DNA of 64,000 nucleotides. Source: Paenarthrobacter nitroguajacolicus JCM 14115. GTDB taxonomy: Bacteria; Actinomycetota; Actinomycetes; Actinomycetales; Micrococcaceae. The notes below the pieces were generated by a model. The model ran no database searches, was not told the origin of the DNA, and saw only the letters and a program-made list of their open reading frames with translations. The stretch spans positions 62,001 to 126,000 of the forward strand of contig BBFS01000001.1 in assembly GCA_001313365.1 (NCBI GenBank), given 5' to 3'. Positions within the stretch are counted from its first letter, which is position 1. Each line of letters begins with the position of its first letter. This document shows, piece after piece, positions 43,772-54,063 of the stretch. Made by a program: the position numbers and the translations under genes.

Positions 43772-44904
43772 CGTCGTGATTGTCGGTGCGGGGCCAGTAG
43801 GCCTGTTCATGGGGGGGGTTCTGTTGCTCCAGCGGGGGGGCACCAGGTCCGCATACTGGAGCGCCGGAGCAACAGGAGTAACAGTTCGAGGGCCATCGGA
43901 ATCCACCCTCCGGCATTGGCGGAGCTGGCACGCGCGGGAGTCGCCGACCCTTTGGTAACTGCCGGGATCCACATTAGGCGGGGGGTGTGGCGTACAGCCG
44001 GCGACGGCGGGTGGCCGAGCTAGCGTTCGACGGCGACGCTGCCTTTCCCTTCATCCTTGCCGTTCCGCAAATGATCACCGAGGAAGTCCTGGAGTTGGCG
44101 GTAAAGGAACTGGATGCCGATGCGGTCGTCCGGGGGTGCCGACGTCCAGGAGATTGACGCCACCGGGAGTACCTTGCGAGTCCGCGCAGATTCGCCTTCC
44201 GGCAGCTTGGAGGTGGGAGCCCGTTTGGTGATAGCCGCCGATGGAGCGCATTCAACCATCCGTCGACGCTACCTGCCGGGTGTGCCCGCCCGCAGCTATC
44301 CGGACTGCTACATCATGGGCGACTTCCCGGATGACACCGGGCATGGCTCCGACGCCGTCTTGTACCTGGAACCCGAAGGAATCGTGGAGTCTTTTCCCCC
44401 CCTGCCAGGAGGTGTCCGCAGATGGGTTGTCAGGCTGGGCGCACCGCACAGGAATCCGACGCCGGTGGGGCTCGCCGGGCTGATCACAGCCAGGACCGGT
44501 GAGGTGCTGGACATAGCCGGCAACTCGATGCTGAGTGCTTTTGAAGTACGGTCGCGGCTGACTCAGCGCATGGTTCACGGCAGGGTGGTGTTTCTTGGGG
44601 GATGCGGCGCACGAAATCAGCCCATCGGAGGGCAGGGAATGAACCTTGGCTGGTTGGATGCTGCAGCTCTGGCCCCCCCATCATGGATGCATCCTGCGGG
44701 GCGCCAACGTAGGACGCGATGTGGTGAATTTCGAGAAGCTACGCAGGAAAGCGGCGCTTCGCGCTTCACGTCAGGCAGGGCTCAACATGGCACTGGGCAG
44801 ACCGCTGCCGCCTCCCGCCATGTCAGCAAGGAACATGCTCTTCGCAAGCGCTGGCTGTACCGGCAATTTCAGAACTGGTGGAGCGTCGCTTCACCATGCG
44901 TTAG
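43764..44904 (+). CDS. FAD-dependent aromatic monooxygenase
   Basis: PHBH-type flavoprotein hydroxylase. FAD motif DVVIVGAGPVGLFMG at the N-terminus, the DG motif VIAADGAHSTIRRR in the middle, and GDAAHEISPIGGQGMNLGW near the end (frame restored near 44600). GGAGG precedes GTG 43764. The gene is heavily interrupted at runs 43812, 43838, 43870, 43980, 44135, 44398, 44680 and 44855. Corresponds in position to SrsC of alkylresorcinol synthesis, which hydroxylates the ring. Convergent with a SnoaL-like protein 20 bases away. Confidence 0.82.
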
Positions 44905-44924
44905 GTATTTCCGGGGGGCGCGGG

Positions 44925-45331
44925 CTATTCCGGCGTCGTGTAGTAGCAGTCGTACGTGTCCTGGCTGATGATCAGGCCATCCCGCAACTCGAAGACCGCA
45001 GTGCTCCTTGCCCGGATGGTATCGCCGCGGTCCCAGTGCGGCAGGTCAAGAAGCAGTGTGGCTGACCAGTTCATCTCCAGCACCACCCGCTTGTCCTGGC
45101 TTGTTGTGCGGACCACCTCAAAACGCTGATCGGAGACGATGTCCTTGCTATGGTCGGCGCCAGCCAACGTTTCTGCCAAGTTCCGGTGGAACCCGTTTTG
45201 GACAGGGCGTGCGGCCACTCCGTGAGCTTGAAATCGTCGGCCAGGAAAGGCCGCAGTTCAGCAGCCCCGCCACCGGCTTCAACCGTTCGAACAAACCCGA
45301 GTACACAATCCAAAGGGGTGGAATCGATCAT
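44925..45331 (-). CDS. SnoaL-like / NTF2-fold protein
   Basis: About 135 residues with the NTF2-like pattern: a helical start (VLGFVRTVEAGGGAAELRPF) and beta strands such as VVLEMNWSATLLLDLP and TAVFELRDGLIISQDTYDCY. SnoaL-like proteins include cyclases and many small-ligand proteins, and no function can be given. Start ATG 45331. One frame shift near 45190-45200. Divergent from peptide deformylase. Confidence 0.75.
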
Positions 45332-45384
45332 TCGTCGAGCCTAGCCCACACTCGCGAATGCCCTGATCGCGTTAGGCTCACTGT

Positions 45385-46072
45385 ATGACGCACCAACCTC
45401 ATCCTGAGGCCACGAGCCCCGCCACGGACTACAACCCCACCCGGATACGTGACGCTGTCCGACGGTTGCTTGATGCAGACGGGCTCCCGACCATTGTGCA
45501 GGCCGGGCACCCCGTACTGCGGCAGTTGGCGGCCCCGTATGACGGCCAGATTGATGATGCCGAGTTGGCCGCTTTCATCGAACGAATGAGGGACGTCATG
45601 CATGACGCCCCCCCGGGCGTTGGACTGGCCGCCCCCCCACAGCTGGGCATCCCCCCCCTGCAGCTGGCCGTCCTTGAAGACAAATATGAGGTGGACCCGG
45701 AGTCTGCGGCAGTGCGTCACAGGGAACAGCTGGAACTTTTCGCGGTCATCAACCGGAGTACCGTCCACTCGGTACTGAGACGGCCTCGTTTTATGAAGGG
45801 TGCCTCTCCGTCAGCGGGTATCAGGCTGTTGTGACACGACACCGGAACGTCGAGTTGCGCTACACAAGTCCCGCGGGCGAACCCGTGGAAGAGTGGTTCT
45901 CGGGGGGTGGCAGGCCCGCATTGTGCAACACGAAACGGACCATCTCCACGGCATCCTGTATCTGGACCGGGCCGAACTGCGCTCCCTTTCCAGCAATACT
46001 GAACACTCGGCCCGGTGGTTCGCGCCGGAGATTGACGAGGCCCGCCGCTCTGGGATTCCTTCGCTGACCTAG
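45385..46072 (+). CDS. def: Peptide deformylase
   Basis: Removes the N-formyl group from new proteins. The three signature motifs are present once frames are joined: GVGLAAPQLG (here with an extra Pro), YEGCLSVSGYQ (metal Cys), and QHETDHLHGILY (HExxH). It has an N-terminal extension of about 50 residues, as in some actinobacterial enzymes. Runs near 45609, 45632, 45650 and 45901, and shifts near 45762 and 45800, break the frame. The C-terminal end (46067 or 46072) depends on the unresolved frame. Convergent with the S9 peptidase. Confidence 0.88.
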
Positions 46073-46088
46073 AATCCGGCCAGTACGG

Positions 46089-48145
46089 CTACGGCTGGTC
46101 CTCCGGTTGGTTGGCATCCGTTGGAAGGTACTGCGCCCACCAACGGAGAATGTGGTCAAAGCGCTGCCTCCGGTGATGTGGCGTCCCGGACCGTGATAAC
46201 TCGTGGTCTTCCCCCCCAGGAAAGATCAGCAGGGAAGTGTCCACGCCCTGGGCCTTCAAATGTGCGTAGTACCGCTGACCCTGTTCGATGGGGCACCGTA
46301 GATCGTTCTCGCTGTGAATCACCAAGGTAGGTGTATCGACACGCGAAACTACGGCCATGGGACTTTGGGCCGTCATCTGTTCCGGTGTCCCTCCGGTGTA
46401 TTCGGCCCCCCCGAAGAACCAACCGATGTCAGCGGAACCCGAAAAGCTGACAGGGTCCAGGAAGCCGCGCTCCACAATCGCACCCTTGAACCTGTGATCG
46501 TGGGGCGATGGTCCAGGCGGTCAGGTAGCCACCATAGGAACCCCCCCCATGATCCCCCACCCGGTCTTTATCCAAGGCGTCAAAGGAGGCCAACGCTGAG
46601 TCGAGGAACGCAAGCACGTCCTGCATATCCAGCGTCCCCATACGTTCCTTGATGGCGCGCCCATGGGCCTGGCCGTAGCCGGCGGACCCTCGTGGATTGC
46701 ACATGACAACTGCGTACCCTGCAGCGGCGTAAACCTGCGCTTCATCGAAGAATGCGCCTGTGTACTGGGAGAAGGGGGGCCGCCATGGATGGTGAGCAGG
46801 ACCGGGTGTGGGCCTGGGCCATCAGGCAAGACGACCCAACCATGAAGGGGGGGTGTCCGTCGGTGGATTCGGCGTCGAAGTCCAGAGGTTCCGTTACACG
46901 GGAGTTGTTGCGCAGGACGGCGGAGAAGTCTGTGAGGAGGCGGATCTCTCCCCCCCGTTCAAGTGACGCGACATCTCCCACGGTTGAGGAATCGGAGAAA
47001 CTTACGGCAATTTCCCCCCCGTTGGCAGCCACCGTCGCCCCCCCGACAACTACCCGGGCACCGTGGACCAGGGGGGGTGTGATCCCACCTTCCGCCGTGA
47101 CGTCCAGCAGTTCGACACTTCCCAACGCTGTGTTCAGCACCAGCACGCTGGCTGGTCCGCTGGGTTCCAGCGGACCGGACACGTCCAAATGTTCCTCGTC
47201 GGTCAGCGCCGCAGCCTCTTCCCCCCCTGCGACAGGCATGACGTACAGAACAGAATTCCGAGCCACAAAGTCCTTGCCGGTGTGTCCTAAGTTCTGGGCC
47301 ACGTAAAACAGCCAACGGCCGTCCGTGGAGGCACGGACAGCAGTGACAGTCTGCAACGTCTTGTTTGAAGGTTCGACGACGGTCGGCTGGCCGCCGCCGG
47401 CGCCGATCCGGTAGACGGAGGTGACCAGGTCGTCGTCGTGCCCTTCATGGAGGGCGGCAACGAAGTACAGGTGGGAGCCGTCAGCTGAAAAGCACGGCGA
47501 CTCGTGGTCCGAGTCGCCGAACGTGACCTGCTGTGCAGCAGGAACCCCCCCGTAACCGTCCGAGTCGGCTGTTCATGGGCGGCCCTCCCGCGCGGAACAA
47601 CCACCGGTTCGCCGCCCAGCTCCGGGACTTCAACCACAAACAGCTGCTGACGCTGGTCTGCCGTATATCCGAGGCCATTCATCCTGTATTGGTTGGTGGT
47701 GATCAGGCGGGCATCTTCACCGCCGGATGGGACTCCATCCACCGTTCCGTAACGGCCTTGCTCGGGCACGCGGGCCTCGAACGCGATGCGGTGGGAATCC
47801 GGCGCCCACACGAACCCACCCACGCCGGCCTGCTGGTCCGTGATCCGTTGTGGCTCGCCGCCCGCGGCCTCCACGACGAATAGTTGCGGCTTGCCATCCG
47901 GGTCGCTCCTGAGGAACGCCAATACCAGGCCGTCGGGAGAGAAAGCCGGGGGGGAACTGTCCCGGAAGCCGCGCGTGATGCGTCGCGGATACTTGGTGGT
48001 GTCCAAAGGAATGCTCCACAGCTGGCCGACATAGCTGTCAGCGTCAAAGTCCGGCCTCACGACGGAAACCACCGCCTTGCTGCCGTCGGGGGTGGATTGC
48101 CGGGGCGGACACGGTGTTCAGCAGATGCAATTGCTCGGGTTTCAC
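46089..48145 (-). CDS. S9 family serine peptidase (prolyl oligopeptidase type)
   Basis: Cytoplasmic peptidase with an N-terminal beta-propeller (WD40-like/TolB-like repeats, residues 1-400) and a C-terminal alpha/beta hydrolase domain. Catalytic residues: Ser in GDHGGSYGGYLTAW, Asp in HSENDLRCPI, and His in FPGEDHELSRSG. GTG 48145 (VKPEQLHLLN) is the start. Many runs (46213, 46410, 46505, 46543, 46777, 46850, 46958, 47018, 47040, 47076, 47226, 47548, 47950, 48093) split the frame. Divergent from rlmA. About 680 residues after joining. Confidence 0.85.
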
Positions 48146-48213
48146 GTTGGTGAGCCTAGCCCGGCGGTTCCACGCCCGGCACCAGACACTCCGTCCGCCG
48201 TAGGATTGAAGCC

Positions 48214-49067
48214 ATGTTGTCCCACGCTGTTGCTGCCCTCCGCTGTCCTGTTTGCCAAGGGACGTTCCAGCTCAGGGAGGGCCGGCAGCGGACTCTCGCT
48301 TGTGAGGCCGGACACCTGTTCGACGCCGCTAAACAGGGCTACTTCAACCTGCTGACAGGCAAAGGCACGGTCTTCGAAGCCGATTCTGCGGACATGGTGG
48401 CAGCCCGTCACAGGTTCCTGGAGGCCGGACACTACTCCGGACTTGCCCGAGCCCTTGCCCAGGCCGCCGCCGGACCACTTCAACGTCCCGACGCGCTGGT
48501 TCTGGACGCCGGTACCGGGACCGGGCACTACCTGGCCGCGGTCCTTCAGATGTCAGGGGCGACGGGAATCGGTGTGGACATTTCCAAGTTCGCACTGAGG
48601 CGCGCCGCCCGGCTCAATCCGCAGGCCGCCAACCTTGTTTGGGACGTTTGGCGTCCGCTGCCCATGGCGGATAACAGTGCGCACGTGGTCACGGTGGTCT
48701 TTGCCCCCCCGCGAAACCCCCCCGCCGAGTTTGCCCGTGTGCTGCGCCCCCCCGGGGGCTCGTTGATTGTTGTGACACCCAGGCCAGGCCACCTCGCTGA
48801 GATCGCAGCCCGGACAGGGATGCTTGGCATTGAAGAGGGCAAGGATGAGCGGCTGGCAGAATCCATGAAGGGCTATTTTGACTCTGGCACCAGCCAAAGC
48901 CTGGACCTTCCCTTGCTGCTGAGTGGCCAGGAGGTAGCTGACCTGGCTATATGGGTCCGGCCGGGCACCATCTGAATCGTGGGGGGGAGTTGGCCGAATT
49001 GGCAACCTTGGAAGGTTCCGTGGCAACCACAGCGAAGTTCCGGATCAGCGAATTCGTCGTCTCCTGA
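48214..49067 (+). CDS. RlmA-like 23S rRNA guanine methyltransferase
   Basis: SAM-dependent RNA methyltransferase with an N-terminal zinc finger (LRCPVCQGTFQ and ACEAGHLFD) and a Rossmann domain whose motif I is VLDAGTGTGHYL. The family includes RlmA(I) and the tylosin-resistance enzyme RlmA(II). Target specificity cannot be told. A lost base near 48945 truncates the frame; restored, it ends KFRISEFVVS at 49067. In-frame runs are at 48706, 48718 and 48750. Divergent from the S9 peptidase. Confidence 0.82.
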
Positions 49068-49146
49068 CGTGGGACGGAACGTCGGGCTAGGATGGAGGAA
49101 CAGTGACTGTGATCCCGCTCGCGGGATCCGGGACCAAGGGGGGGAA

Positions 49147-49613
49147 ATGATGTTTGAATGGCTCGGCGAGAATTGGTGGGCCCTCTGGCTCACGGTCTTC
49201 CTCGCGTTCGCAGTGGTGGAGATGCTTACCCTCGACCTCTTCTTCATCATGCTGGGCGGCGGTGCCCTTGCCGGGCTGATCGCAGACTTCGCGGGGGGGC
49301 CGACTTCTGGCTCCAAATCGTGATCTTCTCAGTGGTCTCCCTCCTGATGATTGTCTTTGTCCGGCCCGTAGCAATGAAGCACCTTCACAAGGGTCCGGCG
49401 GAACAGCGCAGCAATATCGACCGGCTCATCGGTCAGTCCGCTCTGGTCATTGAAGCCGTGAGCGGAACCAGCGGACTGGTGAAGATCGGCGGAGACGTGT
49501 GGAGCGCCCGCAGCACGGCCGGTGTTCTCGACGCCGGTTCGACGGTCCAGGTCACCAGGATCGACGGCGCGACGGCGGTAGTAGCCTCGCCTGCCGAGAA
49601 CAGCCCGCGCTAG
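49147..49613 (+). CDS. NfeD family membrane protein
   Basis: About 155 residues: two or three hydrophobic segments (WWALWLTVFLAFAVVEML, FFIMLGGGALAGLIADFAG, VIFSVVSLLMIVFV) and a C-terminal OB-fold domain (LVIEAVSGTSGLVKIGGDVW). NfeD proteins usually pair with SPFH proteins, and indeed one follows 92 bases downstream. A G7 run near 49292 breaks the frame. GGGGAA precedes the start ATG 49147, itself after a G run. Confidence 0.88.
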
Positions 49614-49705
49614 GCGCGCCTTTGAATTTCAGCGGTTGCCGATCCGGGCAGCCTGCCCGGGTCCAGTCGCATCAAACCACGCAATTGGGGGAATGAAGGA
49701 GATGT

Positions 49706-50692
49706 ATGGACGGCTTAGGAGGAACAGCAGCGGCAATTGTGCTGATTGTTCTCGTCATTTTTGTCATCATCGTGTTGGTCCGTTCGGTAAGGATCATCCC
49801 GCAGGCACGTGCCGGCGTCGTTGAACGCCTCGGCAAGTATCAGCGGACGCTCAACCCGGGACTAACCATCCTGATCCCGTTCGTCGACCGGCTGCTGCCG
49901 TTGCTTGACCTGCGTGAACAGGTGGTGTCGTTCCCGCCTCAGCCGGTCATTACCGAGGACAACCTGGTGGTCTCGATCGACACCGTTGTCTACTTCCAAG
50001 TCACTGATCCCCCCCGGGCGGCAACCTACGAGATCGCCAACTACATCCAGGCCGTGGAGCAGTTGACCACCACCACGCTTCGTAACGTGGTGGGCGGGCT
50101 CAACCTCGAAGAAGCCTTGACCTCCCGCGACCAGATCAATGGCCAGCTGCGTGGTGTCTTGGACGAAGCTACGGGCCGCTGGGGAATCCGCGTGTCCCGA
50201 GTCGAGCTGAAGGCGATTGATCCGCCCCCCCACTCCATTCAGGACTCGATGGAGAAGCAGATGCGCGCGGAGCGGGACCGCCGTGCTGCGATCCTGACGG
50301 CTGAAGGCACCAAGCAGTCGCAGATTCTCACCGCCGAAGGGCAACGGCAGGCAGCCATCCTCGCGGCTGAAGGTGACGCGAAGGCGGCCATCCTCAGGGC
50401 AGACGGTGAAGCCCAAGCCATCCAGAAGGTCTTCGACGCCATTCACAAGGGCAACCCGGACCAGAAGCTCCTTGCGTACCAGTACTTGCAGACACTCCCC
50501 CCCAAGATCGCCGAGGGAAGCTCGAACAAGCTCTGGATCATCCCGAGTGAAGTCGGTGAGGCGCTCAAGGGTATCGGCGGCGCCTTGGAGGCAACAACGG
50601 TGACTCCCCCCGTTGGTCTCTTTGGAAACAATGAACAGTCCGGGACTTCAGACCCGGCAGCAGCAGTCCCGCAGCATCGGCCAGCTGAATAA
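49706..50692 (+). CDS. SPFH/Band 7 domain protein (stomatin/QmcA-like)
   Basis: Membrane-anchored SPFH protein: one N-terminal helix (IVLIVLVIFVIIVLVRSV), a Band-7 domain (QARAGVVERLGKYQRTL), and a long helical coiled-coil region with AEGTKQSQILTAEGQRQAA repeats. It probably forms oligomeric membrane scaffolds with NfeD. The frame reads through intact, but doubled prolines (VTDPPRAA, DPPPHS, TLPPK, TPPV) coincide with C7 runs where the family has one fewer, showing +3 expansions. A strong terminator follows. Confidence 0.92.
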   Translation: MDGLGGTAAAIVLIVLVIFVIIVLVRSVRIIPQARAGVVERLGKYQRTLNPGLTILIPFVDRLLPLLDLREQVVSFPPQPVITEDNLVVSIDTVVYFQVTDPPRAATYEIANYIQAVEQLTTTTLRNVVGGLNLEEALTSRDQINGQLRGVLDEATGRWGIRVSRVELKAIDPPPHSIQDSMEKQMRAERDRRAAILTAEGTKQSQILTAEGQRQAAILAAEGDAKAAILRADGEAQAIQKVFDAIHKGNPDQKLLAYQYLQTLPPKIAEGSSNKLWIIPSEVGEALKGIGGALEATTVTPPVGLFGNNEQSGTSDPAAAVPQHRPAE

Positions 50693-50708
50693 TCCACTGT
50701 CGCAGGGT

Positions 50709-50745
50709 CAACGAGCGGTCAGCCATTCAGGCTGACCGCTCGTTG
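50709..50745 (+). terminator. Hairpin terminator after the SPFH gene
   Basis: CAACGAGCGGTCAGCC, loop ATTCA, GGCTGACCGCTCGTTG: a perfect 16-bp stem followed by a T-rich stretch. Confidence 0.88.
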
Positions 50746-50759
50746 TCTGTTGCTTCCTT

Positions 50760-50789
50760 TTGAGTAGTGGGCGATGATCCGCGTATAAT
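50760..50789 (+). promoter_or_regulatory. Sigma-A-type promoter of rbpA
   Basis: TTGAGT (50760-50765), an 18-base spacer and a perfect TATAAT (50784-50789). Transcription should start about 50796, giving a leader of roughly 155 bases before the rbpA ATG. Confidence 0.75.
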
Positions 50790-50844
50790 GGGATATTTGT
50801 CCGGCTGGTTCAGCGTGGATGGAACATTAAAGCTTGGCCAGGCG

Positions 50845-50930
50845 TTGCAATTAGTGATGCAAGGTGTGCAGAAGTAGTCCGTAAGGATCGTGAAAACGGC
50901 TTACGGCTAGCGCGGAGTTCCTGCTCCGCG
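50845..50930 (+). promoter_or_regulatory. Structured 5' leader of rbpA (three hairpins)
   Basis: Between the promoter and the ATG are three short hairpins: TTGCA/TGCAA (50845-50862), CCGTAAG/CTTACGG (50879-50906), and CGCGGAG/CTCCGCG (50911-50930). The last one lies just before the AGAGGGAG ribosome-binding site. Whether it senses anything is unknown. Confidence 0.5.
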
Positions 50931-50950
50931 AACAGACAGAGGGAGTAATC

Positions 50951-51302
50951 ATGAGCGATCGCAGCCTGCGGGGGGGTATGCGTCTTGGCGCCCAAAGCAT
51001 GGAAACAGAATCCGGCGTTGAACCGGCACCGCGCCAGCGGGTCGAGTACCGTTGCGAGGATGGCGAGCAGGTCTTCGTGACCTTCTCCTCCGAAGCCGAA
51101 ATTCCCCCCCGTATGGGTTTCCAAGACCGGCAAGGAAGCGCTGCTGGTTGATGGCGAGCGACCTGTGGACGCCAACGAGAAAGCCGTCCGCACCCACTGG
51201 GACATGCTCCTGGAACGCCGCAGCCTTCCCGAGCTTGAGCAGATCCTCGAGGACCGTCTGAACATCCTGCGTGAGCGCCGTGGAGAGCGCCGCTCCGCAT
51301 AA
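50951..51302 (+). CDS. rbpA: RNA polymerase-binding protein RbpA
   Basis: Actinobacterial transcription factor that binds sigma-A and stabilises the open complex. Recognisable parts: the N-terminal RGMRLGAQSMETE, the zinc-binding core region YRCEDGEQVFVTFSSEAEIP, and the sigma-interaction domain THWDMLLERRSLPELEQIL. The G7 run at 50970 adds one Gly in frame; the C7 run at 51103 shifts the frame, after which VWVSKTGKEALLVDG continues. Restored length is about 115 residues. SD AGAGGGAG is five bases before the ATG. A long hairpin follows. Confidence 0.93.
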
Positions 51303-51322
51303 CATCGGTTGCTGTTTTAAAG

Positions 51323-51368
51323 ACAAAGGCCGGGTCCGGTTCCTCTTGGGAACGGACCCGGCCTTTGT
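51323..51368. terminator. Bidirectional hairpin terminator after rbpA
   Basis: ACAAAGGCCGGGTCCG pairs with CGGACCCGGCCTTTGT with a short imperfect top (GTTCC/GGGAA). It lies between convergent rbpA and the glycosyltransferase gene. Confidence 0.85.
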
Positions 51369-51385
51369 GCTTGGAAAGGTACGAG

Positions 51386-52133
51386 CTACTTTGCCACTGC
51401 GGGCGACTTGCGCGTGAGTTTTTCCCAACGTGCTGCCAGTCCCCCATTTGGTGACGTTGATCATGGCTTCCACGACGATGTTGCCGCTCATCTTCGATGC
51501 CCCGAGCTCACGCTCGACGAAAGTGATGGGACGCTCCTCGATGCGCAGGCCAAGCTTGGCCACGCGCCACGCGAGGTCAACCTGGAAGCCGTAGCCAACC
51601 GACTCCACTTCGTCCAAGTTGAGCGCCTCCAGCGTGCTGCGGCGGAATGCCCGGTAGCCTCCTGTGACGTCCTTGATCTTGACGCCGAGCATGATGCGGG
51701 CGTAGGTGCTGCCGATGCGGGAGATTGCCTGGCGGTAGAGCGGCCAGTTAACCACGCTGCCACCGGGAACCCACCGGGAGCCCATGCGAGGTCTGCACCC
51801 TCCTTGACGGCGTCGAGCAGAAGCGGCAGTTGCTCCGGCTTATGCGAACCGTCGGCGTCCATTTCAACCAGGACGTCATAGCCTGCAGCCAGTCCCCCAC
51901 TTGAAGCCGGCGATGTAGGCGGCCCCAAGGCCTTCCTTGCCCTTGCGATGCAGGACATGCACCTGGCTGTCCTCTGCCGCGAAGCCGTCGGCAAGCTTTC
52001 CCGTGCCGTCAGGGCTGTTGTCGTCGACCACCAGGACATCGGAGTCGGGTACTGCTGCGCGCAGCCGTCCCAATGTCACGGGGGGGAGCGATTCCAGCTC
52101 GTTGTAGGTGGGAATGATCGTCAGGACACGCAA
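51386..52133 (-). CDS. Polyprenol monophosphomannose synthase (Ppm1-like GT2)
   Basis: GT-A fold family 2 glycosyltransferase similar to Dpm1/Ppm1, which makes polyprenyl-phosphomannose for lipoglycan and glycoprotein synthesis. Motifs: [38 protein letters not shown] (the metal-binding DxD region), and [15 protein letters not shown]. No transmembrane domain is seen, as in the Ppm1 catalytic part. ATG 52133; joins near 51893 and 51780 and near 51445. About 248 residues. Convergent with rbpA. Confidence 0.88.
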
Positions 52134-52208
52134 GAAGAGGCCTTTCCTTGATGGAGCGGTCAGTGTGCCGGAGCAGCCTGGCGGCTGGCGTTCTGGCGCA
52201 ACTCTCCA

Positions 52209-52214
52209 TTATAG
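52209..52214 (-). promoter_or_regulatory. Candidate -10 element of the glycosyltransferase gene
   Basis: On the minus strand the sequence CCTATAATGG contains a perfect TATAAT about 76 bases upstream of the ATG at 52133. No good -35 element is visible at the usual spacing, so this is only a candidate. Confidence 0.4.
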
Positions 52215-52348
52215 GACGACGGCAAGGATTCATTTGGCGGTTGTGGTCCCGGACACATGGTCCGGGTACTGGCAGAACATTGATGGGCAGACCTGGCTTC
52301 GTTCATTGCCCCGGTTCAGGCGCCGCACGGCAGCGGCAAAATACTGCC

Positions 52349-54016
52349 TCACACCCTCAGCGACTCGTGGGCGAACAACTCCCGACCCTCGCGCACTGTC
52401 TGAAGGCAACGGGGGGGTCGCTGCCGGTGTCCAGGGCCGGCAAAAGGGGGGGCGTCCGTGCCCGCGGATCAGTGCTCCAGGACTGAACGCGGCTATCAGC
52501 CACCTGGACCATCAGTTCGTCCACTTCCCACACAGCGAAACTGGCCGGCGCGCCCGGGACCAATTGGCCCATCAGCGGGTTCCGGTGTTTGGTAGCCCGC
52601 CACCCCCGCCCGTGTATGGCCTAAGAATGCGGCACGAGCCGAGATCCTTTGCTCCGGGTTGCTGTGCTCCAGGCAGGCTCGTACGCTCGACCACGGGCGG
52701 AGAGGGGGGGTGACAGGCTGTCACTGCCGAAAGCGATAGGGACGCCGCTTGCGTAGAAGGAAGCAAAGGGGTTCATCGTTTGGCTGCGGCCACCCAGGCG
52801 CTGTTCGTAGAGCCCGCCTGGTTGACCCCACGCAGCATCGAAACCGGGCTGCACGCTGACCGACACTGAGTACTTGGCCAGCCGGTCGATGGCGGACTGG
52901 TCAGCCATCTCCACGTGTTCCAGCCGATGGCCGGCTGCCCGGAGGCGCTGTTCGCCCACCTCGTCAGCCGCTGCGTCCAATGCTTCCAGCACTGCCCCCC
53001 AGCCCGGCGTCACCTATGACATGAAACCCAGCCTGAACTCCAAGGAGGGACGTGGCCACAAGGTGTTTGGTGGCATCGGCCACTGACAGGTACAAACTGC
53101 CGCGTTGGCCCGGTGCATCGGAATAGTCATCCACGAGGGCCGCTGTGCGGGAGCCGATTGAACCATCAATATTGAGGTCGCCGGCAAGGCCCAGGACCCT
53201 CGCGCCTAAACCGTCAAGAATAGCTTGGGCGTGCTCCTCCGAGGTAGCAACTCGCCCCAATAGGCAAGCACCTCCGGCCTGTTCCCGTGTTCGTTCCAGG
53301 ACATGGCCATCCTGAGGTCCTCGGCCCCCGCAAATATGCGGTGCGGACATCTCGGCCAAGGCGACATATCCGTGCGAAGCGGCCTCCTGCAGGGCTGACT
53401 CCTGATATCCGCGCCGTTCGTGTTCCGGGAACTTCCGTGCAGTCAGCCGGGCGGCCGTATGTGCCGCACGAACAACGCGGGCGGTGCCGGAGAAACCATC
53501 GAGGCCATCCAGCCCTGCGGTTGCGGCCAACGACGACGAAACCAGGGCGGAGTGGACGTCGATGCGTGACAGGTAGACAGCCCGCCCGGCAGACGCCCTG
53601 TCAATTTCCTCCAAGGTAGGGAGCGTGGAGTCGTGCCACGTCGTTTCATCCCAACCGTGGCCCAGGACTGTGCCCGAGCCGCTGGCGGAGGCAACGGCGT
53701 CGAGTAGTTCCTTGGCCGAACGTACGCCGGTGAGCTGCAGTCCGGACAGGGCAAGGCCTGACTCCGTCAGATGTGCATGGGAGTCCACGAATCCCGGCGC
53801 CAGGAGGGCTCCGCGGAGGTCAATGACCTCCATGGATGAGTCAACTATGGAAGTGGCAGCCTGTTCGGAGCCGACCCAGGCAACGGTATCCCCGTCCACC
53901 ACCAGCGCGGTGGCAAAAGGATCTGCGGCGGTATAGATCGAACCGTTGCGGTACATCGTGACCTTGCGGTCCTTCGCGGTGCGGTCCTGGCCGGCTGGCA
54001 CGCCTGGCTGATTCAT
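52349..54016 (-). CDS. Amidohydrolase family 3 protein (YtcJ-like)
   Basis: Metal-dependent hydrolase with amidohydrolase-3 fold. Typical elements: the N-terminal beta domain (TMYRNGSIYTAADPFATALVV), the metal-binding APGFVDSHAHLTESG, the mid-barrel FHVIGDAG with its His, and GHRLEHVEMADQ. The C-terminal FGSDSPLSPL supplies the last Asp. The substrate of this family is generally unknown. ATG 54016. Joins: 53315, 53010, 52708, 52620, 52450, 52410 and near 52380. About 550 residues. It ends the helY operon on the minus strand. Confidence 0.82.
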
Positions 54017-54063
54017 GCGTTGTGCTCCTCGAGCGTTGAAAACATTCAATGAGAGTAGGGGCG

